In this document: piece by piece, positions 1 through 5,889 of the stretch
How the letters are laid out: every line of letters begins with the position of its first letter
How positions within the stretch are numbered: position 1 is the stretch's first letter
Origin: Candidatus Woesearchaeota archaeon CG10_big_fil_rev_8_21_14_0_10_36_11
GTDB taxonomy: Archaea; Nanobdellota; Nanobdellia; Woesearchaeales; GW2011-AR9
Assembly: GCA_002762845.1 (NCBI GenBank)
Contig: PCYB01000080.1
Coordinates: 1-6,357 of the forward strand
Reading direction: 5' to 3'
Length of the DNA: 6,357 nucleotides
Translations under genes and position numbers: made by a program
The notes under the pieces: generated by a model
The model's database searches: none
What the model saw: only the letters and a program-made list of their open reading frames with translations
Told to the model about the DNA's origin: nothing

Positions 1-68
1 ACGAAAGTCCTGTTCGTGTTGCCACCGGTCACCGCTTCGCTATAGACCGGATGGTAAATAAAATATAA
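1..68 (+). CDS. Possible 3' end of an unidentified gene, cut by the window edge
   Basis: Frame 3 is open from the window edge to a TAA at 66-68 and would encode the tail ESPVRVATGHRFAIDRMVNKI. I do not recognise the protein. The stop lies only 7 bases before the convergent mutL stop (76-78), a spacing normal for this compact genome. Bases 1-54 are about 59% GC, clearly richer than the rest of the window, and base composition drops sharply after that. The stretch also contains an inverted repeat (22-30 with 45-54), so it could instead be the end of a structured RNA gene. Frames 1 and 2 are also open from the edge, stopping at 43-45 and 59-61, so the frame choice rests mainly on its running furthest. 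A T-rich stretch follows (about 79-88) and could help end transcription. Low confidence. Confidence 0.33.
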   Translation, partial: ESPVRVATGHRFAIDRMVNKI

Positions 69-75
69 ACTCAAA
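63..75. repeat. 13-bp direct repeat, copy 1 (3' side of mutL)
   Basis: ATATAAACTCAAA occurs here and again, identically and in the same orientation, at 1922-1934. This copy ends at base 75, directly before the mutL stop codon (76-78 on the reverse strand). It contains a TATA-like core, but no gene start lies 28 bases downstream on the plus strand, so it is probably not an active promoter. Confidence 0.6.
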
Positions 76-1869
76 TCATTTTCTTTTAAACTTCTTCTCC
101 AGCTCATCAACGGGAACTTTGATAAATATGGATCTACCATGGGGACATGTATATGGTAATACACATATCTCCAATTCGGCAAGCAATTTTTGCATTTCAG
201 GTATTGTAAGTACATCTCCTGCTTTGACAGAAGCCCTACATGCCATTCGCGTAATGATTTCTTCCTGAATCTCTTCAATCCTATTCTCTCCTTCACTTAA
301 AAAATGTAATACTTCATACACTAAATCTGTTGATTGTTGTCTACCAAAGATAGTAGGAACTGTTTTCAATAAATAAGAGGTTCCTTCGAATTCTTCTAAT
401 GCAAAACCAAATGTTTGTAAAACAGTAATGTTATCGCGCACAATAACATTTTCTGCAGCAGTAAACTCAAGCAGCTCACCACGTAACAATTCCTGGACAG
501 CAACGTTCTTGTTCATGAATTGGTTCATAAAACGTTCGTATAATACCCTTTCTTGGACAACGTGCTGGTCAATAAGAAGAAGACCGCCAGGCGTTTCTGC
601 AACAAAGAATGTTTTATGTATCTGGCCAAGGAGTTTCATTTCTGGCAATTTTGTCGTTTCTGGAATAATAAACTCTTTTTTGTGTTCAGAAATAAAAACG
701 TCAGATTCTGGTGTTGTATATTCCTCAACAATGGCTGAATTTATTGGTTCTTGTTCTTTTTCGTGAAATACTGTTTGCTCACTTTGTTCAAACATATATT
801 GTTCTTTCTTTTTTTCAACTTGTTTTGGTGTTCCGAACGTTTTTTGTTGTTCAAACTCTATATCAAGAACAGGAACAAGATTATGCTTTGTGAGAGTTTC
901 ATGAACGGCATGAGTTACCGCAGCACACACATCTTTTTTCTGTTCAATCTTAACTTCTTTTTTCTGTGGATGGATGTTTACATCAATTTTATCAGGGTCG
1001 ACAGTAATGTGTAACACAAACACAGGGTGTTTTTGATGAAACAATAATGAATGGTACCCGTCATAAACCGCTTTTGTAATGTCGTTGTTCCATATCCATC
1101 GACCGTTGATAAAAAGTGCCTGTTGATTTTTATCATTTCGTGATTGGTGTGGTTTTCCGATAAAACCGTGAAGGGTAACAAACTCGTTCGTGTACGTCAC
1201 TTCCAATAAATCCTTTGCAACCGTTGAACCATAAAGAGACGCAATATTGTTTCTCATATCTCCTACACGCGGCGACGTAAGAAGTTCGTGCCCTTCATGT
1301 GATAACGTAAACATAATGGACGGATGAAGAAGTGCGTATTGAGTCACAACATCAATAATGTGACGCAATTCAACAGCATCAGTTTTAAGAAACTTTTTTC
1401 GTGCAGGCGTGTTAAAGAATAAATTTTGGATATCTACAGTTGTTCCTTGTCCAGACGCAACAGATCCAGAACTAATGATAGAACCCGATTCAACAACAAG
1501 GTTAAACCCTTCAAGTTGTTCTTTTTGTTTTGTTATTATTGAAATTTGTGATACTGCAGCGATACTTGCAAGTGCCTCTCCCCTAAAACCAAGTGTTTTG
1601 ATAGAAAAAAGGTCATCAACGGACGTTATTTTACTTGTTGCATGGGACAATATAGACTTTCTCGTATTTTCTTCATTCATTCCATACCCATCATCAGAGA
1701 TTCTAATACGTTTTTTACCAGAATCTTCAATGTCAATACTGATTTTTGTTGCGCCTGCATCCAACGAATTTTCAAGAAGTTCTTTTACAACAGACGCTGG
1801 CCGTTCAATAACCTCTCCTGCAGCAATCTTGTTTATTAAATCCTCATCAAGAACAATTATATCCCCCAT
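76..1869 (-). CDS. mutL: DNA mismatch repair protein MutL (endonuclease type)
   Basis: MutL couples mismatch recognition by MutS to strand incision and removal. The 597-residue protein has the full family plan. The N-terminal GHKL ATPase shows the motif around E30/N34 (KELLENSLDAGAT), DDGYGM at 59-64, SHATSKI at 75-81 and GFRGEAL at 94-100. A transducer domain follows to about 330, then a charged Lys/Glu/Gln-rich linker (about 340-410). The C-terminal dimerisation domain carries DQHVVQERVLYE at 434-445, matching the metal-binding endonuclease motif DQHA(X)2E(X)4E with Val for Ala, plus ACRASVKAG (543-551) and CPHGR (575-579). These motifs are known from MutL proteins that nick DNA themselves, so self-incision is inferred. 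The ATG at 1869 is chosen because a TTTATAAA box is centred 27-28 bases upstream, giving a leaderless message. It is divergent from the DUF212 gene. No mutS is visible in the window. Confidence 0.96.
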   Translation of the reverse strand: MGDIIVLDEDLINKIAAGEVIERPASVVKELLENSLDAGATKISIDIEDSGKKRIRISDDGYGMNEENTRKSILSHATSKITSVDDLFSIKTLGFRGEALASIAAVSQISIITKQKEQLEGFNLVVESGSIISSGSVASGQGTTVDIQNLFFNTPARKKFLKTDAVELRHIIDVVTQYALLHPSIMFTLSHEGHELLTSPRVGDMRNNIASLYGSTVAKDLLEVTYTNEFVTLHGFIGKPHQSRNDKNQQALFINGRWIWNNDITKAVYDGYHSLLFHQKHPVFVLHITVDPDKIDVNIHPQKKEVKIEQKKDVCAAVTHAVHETLTKHNLVPVLDIEFEQQKTFGTPKQVEKKKEQYMFEQSEQTVFHEKEQEPINSAIVEEYTTPESDVFISEHKKEFIIPETTKLPEMKLLGQIHKTFFVAETPGGLLLIDQHVVQERVLYERFMNQFMNKNVAVQELLRGELLEFTAAENVIVRDNITVLQTFGFALEEFEGTSYLLKTVPTIFGRQQSTDLVYEVLHFLSEGENRIEEIQEEIITRMACRASVKAGDVLTIPEMQKLLAELEICVLPYTCPHGRSIFIKVPVDELEKKFKRK

Positions 1870-1892
1870 ACCTCTTTTCTGAGATGGCAGTG

Positions 1893-1900
1893 TTTATAAA
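1893..1900 (-). promoter_or_regulatory. TATA box of mutL
   Basis: The palindromic TTTATAAA is centred at 1896.5, 27.5 bases from the A of the mutL ATG at 1869. This places the predicted transcription start at or within a base or two of the start codon. No Shine-Dalgarno sequence at useful spacing is seen, which agrees with a leaderless mRNA. The purine-rich BRE expected just upstream is not obvious. Confidence 0.7.
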
Positions 1901-1920
1901 AATTATTGTAACCCAAAAAA

Positions 1921-1928
1921 CATATAAA
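1921..1928 (+). promoter_or_regulatory. TATA box of the divergent-PAP2 gene
   Basis: CATATAAA is centred at 1924.5, 27.5 bases before the ATG at 1952, the same geometry as the mutL promoter on the other strand. An A-rich run (1915-1920) occupies the BRE position. The 82-base mutL/DUF212 gap therefore holds two separate back-to-back core promoters. This box is part of the second copy of the 13-bp direct repeat. Confidence 0.65.
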
Positions 1929-1934
1929 CTCAAA
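1922..1934. repeat. 13-bp direct repeat, copy 2 (5' side of mutL)
   Basis: Identical to 63-75 in the same orientation. Here the repeat includes the TATA box of the rightward gene. The two copies bracket exactly one gene, mutL, with its promoter. Confidence 0.6.
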
Positions 1935-1951
1935 AATAATCCTTTGAGAAC

Positions 1952-2362
1952 ATGAATAAGATACTTGTCGCCATCATTTTTGCGGGGTTTGGTGCACAGC
2001 TCATTAAACTCATTTTATTATGGTTCACACATAAAACATTATCTCTGCACGATATTATTGTGACTGACGGCATGCCATCATCTCATGCAGCATTTGTTAT
2101 TTCACTTTCAACAATCATTTATTTACAGGAAGGTGTATCAACATCGTTTGCGATAAGTTTAGTTCTTGCATTCATCGTTCTTCGAGATTCTTTCGGCGTG
2201 AGACGAAGTGTGGGTAAAGAAGGGAAAGATATTGAAAAGTTATTTAAAATGCATAAAATTAAATCAAAGTTTCATTACGCAATGGGTCACACGCCACTCC
2301 AAGTTCTTGTTGGTGCGATAATCGGGTTTGTTGTTAGTTTTTGTACATATTACTTTCTTTAA
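1952..2362 (+). CDS. Divergent PAP2 family (DUF212) membrane protein
   Basis: This 136-residue integral membrane protein belongs to the divergent PAP2 family (PF02681; YuiD in Bacillus subtilis). These are relatives of phosphatidic acid phosphatases of unproven substrate. The family motifs appear in order: DGMPSSHAA at 39-47, RDSFGVRR at 78-85 with G88, and MGHTPLQVLVG at 111-121. They correspond to the Lys/His/Arg/His-type active-site blocks of PAP2-like phosphatases. About four hydrophobic segments are visible (roughly 4-23, 45-59, 62-78, 116-135), so it should sit in the cell membrane. A role in lipid or isoprenoid phosphate turnover is inference. The ATG is fixed by the TATA box 27-28 bases upstream. 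Its TAA overlaps the stop of the convergent VIT1/CCC1-like gene in a shared TTAA (2359-2362). Confidence 0.9.
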   Translation: MNKILVAIIFAGFGAQLIKLILLWFTHKTLSLHDIIVTDGMPSSHAAFVISLSTIIYLQEGVSTSFAISLVLAFIVLRDSFGVRRSVGKEGKDIEKLFKMHKIKSKFHYAMGHTPLQVLVGAIIGFVVSFCTYYFL

Positions 2363-2832
2363 ACAAGTATAGCAACCAAATTTCCAATGAAATGTGTTGC
2401 AATAATAACAAAGATGGCAATAGCTACATGTTCTATGACAATCGTGTATGGGCTTTTCTTTTGTTGTATTGCCATATAATAACTGAAACTAATAATAACA
2501 AGCAATCCCCATATGACATTAACTATAATTGCGATAGTTAATGAAAATAACAATAAAGGAATAATGAAAAGTGTTGCAAAAACAAATTTTGAGAGAAATG
2601 TACTACATGTTGCGCTCCAAATTTCTTTAGTGGTGTGTTTATTTTCAAACTCCTCAGAGAAATGTATACCTAATGCGTCAGATAATGAATCGGCAACAGC
2701 TATCATAATAATACCACTAATCACAACGAGGACAGAGTGTGTGCTTGAATATAAACCAACCATTAGACCCAATGTTGTTATGATGCCCGAAGCTAACCCA
2801 AAACTAAAACCTTTCTTTATTGAATTATTCAT
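2359..2832 (-). CDS. Short VIT1/CCC1-like integral membrane protein
   Basis: This 157-residue hydrophobic protein has about five membrane helices (roughly 10-30, 33-53, 79-97, 99-120, 131-156). SGIITTLGLMVG (15-26) and ADSLSDALGIHFSEE (47-61) resemble the first two helices of VIT1/CCC1 family iron/manganese transporters. The family's usual Asp-Gly in helix 1 is Ser-Gly here, and the long cytoplasmic metal-binding segment is reduced to a short acidic loop (E60, E61, E63, E70). Metal transport is therefore a family-based guess. I chose the ATG at 2832 over an upstream in-frame ATG at 2859. It overlaps the ABC gene's stop as ATGA (2832-2829) and follows an AGGTGG Shine-Dalgarno element (2844-2839) by six bases, whereas the upstream ATG lies well inside the ABC gene. 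It is the second gene of the ABC operon and is translationally coupled to it. Confidence 0.78.
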   Translation of the reverse strand: MNNSIKKGFSFGLASGIITTLGLMVGLYSSTHSVLVVISGIIMIAVADSLSDALGIHFSEEFENKHTTKEIWSATCSTFLSKFVFATLFIIPLLLFSLTIAIIVNVIWGLLVIISFSYYMAIQQKKSPYTIVIEHVAIAIFVIIATHFIGNLVAILV

Positions 2833-4643
2833 AATCCACCACCTTGTTGTAAGTCCCATAACCGCTTATACAATCCACCACGTTTATTTTTAAGTTCTTT
2901 ATGTGTTCCAACTTCAACTATTCGACCTTTATCCATAACAACAATAGTATCTGCCTCCATAATGGTAGATAATCGATGTGCAATAATGATACTTGTTCTC
3001 TCTTTCATTAAGTTCGAGAGTGCGTGTTGAATATCTTTCTCAGTTTCAGAATCAAGGGATGATGTTGCTTCATCCAGCACTAAAATCTTTTTGTTTGCAA
3101 GAAGTGCTCGTGCGATAGATACCCTTTGTTTTTCACCACCAGACAATTTAACACCACGTTCTCCAACAACAGTATTTTCTTTGTAGGGAAGGTGAGCAAT
3201 AAATTTGTCAAGTTGTGCAAACTTAATAGCTTTCCACACCTGTTTTCGTGTTGCTGTTGGATTTGCATATGCAATGTTAAAATATAATGTATTATCAAAC
3301 AATAATGGTTCCTGCGTTACAACACTCATACTTTCACGTAACGATTTCTGTGTTACTGTACTAATATCTTGATTATCAATATAAATCTGACCTTCGTCAA
3401 CATCAAACAACCGATACAGTAAACGAACAATTGTTGTTTTCCCACTTCCTGAAGGGCCAACAAGTGCAACTTTGGTATCTTTTTTTAACATAAGTGAAAA
3501 GTCGTATAATACTGCCCTTGGCGCAATTTGTTTTTTCCCTTTAGGATATGCAAAAGAAACTGTACGGAATTCAATTTCACCTTTGTCAATCTTTATTTTT
3601 TTTGCGTTGGGTCTGTCTTTAACTTCATTGTACTCTTTAAACATTGCAAACAGTGCATCAACATCAACACTGCTTCGGATAAAATCCCTGTACCCTTGAA
3701 TAAACCCAAACAAAACTGGAAGAAGTTTCCAGACGGCAGCATAAATTAATGTAATTGTTCCCAGTGTCAATTCGCCGCGTAAGAGTCCTGTAAAACTAAA
3801 ATAAAGAATACTTCCAATTCCGAGGCCAATGACCATTGTTTGGATACCCGCATGCCATGAAAAGAAACTCCAGAAATATTTGCGTGAGTCACGTAACAAA
3901 TGAGATAAATTACTAAAATATCGAAATGTTCTTTTTTCCTTTGCAAAATACTTTACTGTTTCAACGTTCAAAAAAACGTCACTAAGATTCTGTTTCAGAA
4001 CGTCTTCACGATAGTTTGCGACAGCTTGTGGTACTTTTTGTATATTTGTAAGCGTAATACCTACAACAATGTACATGATTGTCATAGTAATAAGCGCGAT
4101 TGCTGTCTTAAAATCAAAATATAAGATGATACTTATGGAAAGAAACAATCTAAAAAAAACGGGAAAAAACTGAAATACAAACGAGTCAATAAACGATTCA
4201 ACTTTATTTACGCCACGTGTGAATTGTGAAATGATTGATCCGGTTCGTTTATTGCTATGATATTTATATGAAAGGTTCATTATATGCCAGAATGATTTCT
4301 TTTCAACATCACTCATAACGTTTGCGTCAAGAATGTTAATAAATCGTATTTTAGCAAACCAAAATACTGACTCAAAAAAGTGTATAGCAAAATATACAAG
4401 AACTGTAATGAGGATTATTTTACTAAAGAGTACTGCTGAAATGTCTCCTGAAGAAAATGATGTACTTTTGTCAATAAGAAATTTAAAAATAAAGTTGTCA
4501 AAGAAAACGATAATTTCAATACAAAGTGTAATGAGTATTAAACCATATGCCCAAAATTTGTATTTTCTAAGAAAACTCCAGAGTACTTTAACATTATACT
4601 TCAAATCTATCTCTTGTATCCACTCCTTTTGTTGTTTTTTCAC
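2829..4643 (-). CDS. ABC exporter half-transporter (fused membrane and ATPase domains)
   Basis: This 604-residue MsbA/Atm1-type protein should dimerise into a full ABC exporter in the cell membrane; the substrate cannot be told from sequence. The N-terminal half has about six membrane helices (for example around 29-48, 68-87, two between 155 and 200, and two between 265 and 330). The ATPase half has Walker A GPSGSGKTT at 396-404 (K402), Q-loop Q444, signature LSGGEKQR at 500-507, Walker B ending in D524 with catalytic E525, and switch H556. All catalytic residues are present. I place the start at the GTG at 4643 rather than the in-frame ATG at 4661. The GTG is 27-28 bases from the TATA element (leaderless geometry), whereas the ATG would lie only about 10 bases from it and be left out of the transcript. 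Its TGA overlaps the start of the VIT1/CCC1-like gene. Confidence 0.95.
   Translation of the reverse strand: MKKQQKEWIQEIDLKYNVKVLWSFLRKYKFWAYGLILITLCIEIIVFFDNFIFKFLIDKSTSFSSGDISAVLFSKIILITVLVYFAIHFFESVFWFAKIRFINILDANVMSDVEKKSFWHIMNLSYKYHSNKRTGSIISQFTRGVNKVESFIDSFVFQFFPVFFRLFLSISIILYFDFKTAIALITMTIMYIVVGITLTNIQKVPQAVANYREDVLKQNLSDVFLNVETVKYFAKEKRTFRYFSNLSHLLRDSRKYFWSFFSWHAGIQTMVIGLGIGSILYFSFTGLLRGELTLGTITLIYAAVWKLLPVLFGFIQGYRDFIRSSVDVDALFAMFKEYNEVKDRPNAKKIKIDKGEIEFRTVSFAYPKGKKQIAPRAVLYDFSLMLKKDTKVALVGPSGSGKTTIVRLLYRLFDVDEGQIYIDNQDISTVTQKSLRESMSVVTQEPLLFDNTLYFNIAYANPTATRKQVWKAIKFAQLDKFIAHLPYKENTVVGERGVKLSGGEKQRVSIARALLANKKILVLDEATSSLDSETEKDIQHALSNLMKERTSIIIAHRLSTIMEADTIVVMDKGRIVEVGTHKELKNKRGGLYKRLWDLQQGGGL
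2839..2844 (-). promoter_or_regulatory. Ribosome binding site of the VIT1/CCC1-like gene
   Basis: AGGTGG ends six bases before the ATG at 2832 and partly matches the archaeal GGAGGTGAT consensus. It sits inside the last codons of the ABC gene. It supports 2832 as the true start and shows that operon-internal genes here can use Shine-Dalgarno initiation, while first genes look leaderless. Confidence 0.6.
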
Positions 4644-4666
4644 AAGGATAATAGAGTACAAGAAAG

Positions 4667-4675
4667 TTTATAAAA
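4667..4675. promoter_or_regulatory. Shared bidirectional TATA element for the ABC and NAD(P)HX epimerase genes
   Basis: TTTATAAAA contains the perfect palindrome TTTATAAA (4667-4674, centre 4670.5). The rightward GTG at 4699 is 28.5 bases away and the leftward GTG at 4643 is 27.5 bases away, so the one element fits a leaderless promoter in both directions. No other TATA-like element is seen at the right distance in the 55-base gap. A purine run AGAAAG (4661-4666) is a plausible BRE for the rightward direction. The leftward side has GTAAC, a weaker match. Direction of transcription may therefore be biased toward the epimerase. Confidence 0.65.
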
Positions 4676-4698
4676 GTTACTTATTCTGACATTGTATT

Positions 4699-5316
4699 GT
4701 GATAACTGCGCAGGAAATGATGGAGTTAGAACATAATGCAGTACAAAATGGTATTCCTATTTCTCAGTTGATGGAAAATGCAGGAAGAAAAGTGTTTGAT
4801 GTGATTGAAGAGAAATACGACATTAGAGATAAGCACGTTATTGTATTTGCGGGTCATGGTAATAATGGTGGTGACGGGTTCGTTGCTGCCCGACATTTTG
4901 CAAAGGAAAGTTTTGTCACGATTCTTTTCTTTGGATGGGAAGAAAACCTTACTGAAGAAGCGAGAGAGAACTATAATACAATTAAAGATACCATCCCCAT
5001 AATTGCTATTACAACTCAAGAAGATTTAGAAACATTCCGCATTCAGAATAACTTAAACGTAATTTTGATAGATGCATTACTTGGAACGGGTGTACAAGGA
5101 ACCATTCGAGAACCTGTATCATACGGAATTGACTATTTTAATTCTTTATCAGGCATAAAAGTTGCTGTTGATATTCCCTCAGGATTAGACGCAGATACGG
5201 GAGAAATGCTCAATAAATATTGTGGTGCAGATTTAATTATCTGTTTTCATGATGTTAAGAAAGGACTGGAAAATTTGGACAATGTTATTGTGGTAGATAT
5301 CGGATTGATTTATTGA
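4699..5316 (+). CDS. nnrE: NAD(P)H-hydrate epimerase, stand-alone (YjeF N-terminal domain)
   Basis: The enzyme interconverts the R and S forms of hydrated NAD(P)H (NAD(P)HX), letting a specific dehydratase restore NAD(P)H. The 205-residue protein spans one YjeF_N domain in a Rossmann-like fold. It shows LMENAGR (24-30), the GHGNNGGDGF loop (52-61), DALLGTGVQG (125-134) and DIPSGLDADTG (158-168). N56, D125 and D158 lie in the expected substrate- or metal-binding motifs. Many prokaryotic homologues are fused to the ADP/ATP-dependent dehydratase (NnrD). That domain is absent here, since the protein ends soon after the epimerase core, so a partner must be encoded elsewhere or be missing. The GTG at 4699 is set by the shared TATA element 28 bases upstream, with no Shine-Dalgarno sequence. 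It ends 9 bases before the convergent HD-domain gene. Confidence 0.93.
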   Translation: MITAQEMMELEHNAVQNGIPISQLMENAGRKVFDVIEEKYDIRDKHVIVFAGHGNNGGDGFVAARHFAKESFVTILFFGWEENLTEEARENYNTIKDTIPIIAITTQEDLETFRIQNNLNVILIDALLGTGVQGTIREPVSYGIDYFNSLSGIKVAVDIPSGLDADTGEMLNKYCGADLIICFHDVKKGLENLDNVIVVDIGLIY

Positions 5317-5334
5317 TTGACTGCTTTATTGATT
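5309..5334. repeat. Pair of 10-bp direct repeats across the convergent stops
   Basis: TTTATTGATT occurs at 5309-5318 and 5325-5334. The two copies cover the stop codons of the rightward epimerase (5314-5316) and the leftward HD gene (5326-5328). It may be a local slippage duplication that moved one of the stops. No hairpin is evident. Confidence 0.4.
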
Positions 5335-5886
5335 AAAGTATCCTTCTTTTTCTGCAAATGAAAGAATCGCTTCATACGCATCTTCCAATTCAGGGAACTC
5401 TTTGACATTATCCCAAGATTTCAGTTCCCTAACCAGTTCGGGAGTCCACCCTTTCCAATCTTTTTTATAATCTAAGAAATGAACTTCTGCATCAAAACCG
5501 TCTATGGCCTTTGCGAACTTTGCTTCTACAGTTTTCTGTTCTTCAAACTCAACGAATAAATCCCACACTTTGTTTTTGATTGCATTCGGAAAATCGCCTT
5601 TAAGTTTCTTCATGGCGTTCATTTCATTTTCTTTCTTATTTTTCCTTTCCGCCCTATTAATTATGTTAATGTCCCCAGTTTCAATTTCTACAACGTCATG
5701 ATACATCAAAAGTTCATATACTTTAACCCTATCAATTTTTGCTTTGATTATACTCATAAAATAATCGGCGAGAATTAACGAACTCCAGCTATGCTCAGCA
5801 GCACTTTCCTTCCTACCACAAACGGGTGCAGTTCGCTCAACTTCTTTCAGTTTGTAGAATTTTCTTAGTTTGTGTATATTTTCCAT
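5326..5886 (-). CDS. HD-domain phosphohydrolase, YfbR/HDDC2-like nucleotidase
   Basis: This 186-residue soluble protein is of the HD_3 type, related to E. coli 5'-deoxynucleotidase YfbR and eukaryotic HDDC2, which remove phosphate from (deoxy)nucleoside monophosphates. Metal ligands are visible: H32 (in AAEHSW), H63-D64 (in YHDVVE) and D129 (in AIDGFD). E67 and D72 fill the positions of YfbR catalytic and metal-shell residues, and R18 matches the phosphate-contacting Arg. YfbR's next residue, a Trp linked to deoxyribose preference, is Thr here. The local RTAPV resembles the RTGWV of HDDC2-like proteins, so the exact nucleotide preference is open. It is the last visible gene of a leftward operon, starting 3 bases after the stop of the 63-residue gene. 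No Shine-Dalgarno sequence is evident, so translation probably depends on the upstream gene. Confidence 0.87.
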   Translation of the reverse strand: MENIHKLRKFYKLKEVERTAPVCGRKESAAEHSWSSLILADYFMSIIKAKIDRVKVYELLMYHDVVEIETGDINIINRAERKNKKENEMNAMKKLKGDFPNAIKNKVWDLFVEFEEQKTVEAKFAKAIDGFDAEVHFLDYKKDWKGWTPELVRELKSWDNVKEFPELEDAYEAILSFAEKEGYFNQ

Positions 5887-5889
5887 ACT

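Noticed and set aside
3..10. GAAAGTCC resembles conserved region I of RNase P RNA.
   Set aside because: An RNase P RNA starting here would need a few hundred more bases downstream, but the mutL stop codon lies at 76. No other RNase P motif is visible.
22..54. Inverted repeat as the transcription terminator of the left-hand gene.
   Set aside because: It lies before the likely stop codon, and archaeal termination usually relies on T-rich tracts rather than GC hairpins. It is also not followed by a T run.
63..70. ATATAAAC as an active rightward promoter at the left end.
   Set aside because: The position 28 bases downstream lies inside antisense mutL sequence with no start codon for a credible gene. 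It is better described as a repeat copy.
1409..1882. 157-residue plus-strand ORF opposite mutL.
   Set aside because: It is antisense to the conserved MutL ATPase domain, resembles no family, and has no promoter or ribosome site.
2833..2859. In-frame ATG at 2859 as the start of the VIT1/CCC1-like gene.
   Set aside because: It overlaps the ABC gene by about 30 bases. The ATG at 2832 has an ATGA overlap and a Shine-Dalgarno six bases upstream.
2513..2893. 126-residue plus-strand ORF opposite the VIT1/CCC1-like gene.
   Set aside because: It is a shadow of the minus-strand membrane protein and the ABC gene's end; it shows no recognisable domain.
4644..4661. ATG at 4661 as the start of the ABC transporter, adding six residues.
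   Set aside because: It lies about 10 bases from the TATA element, so it would be outside the transcript. The GTG at 4643 has the standard spacing.
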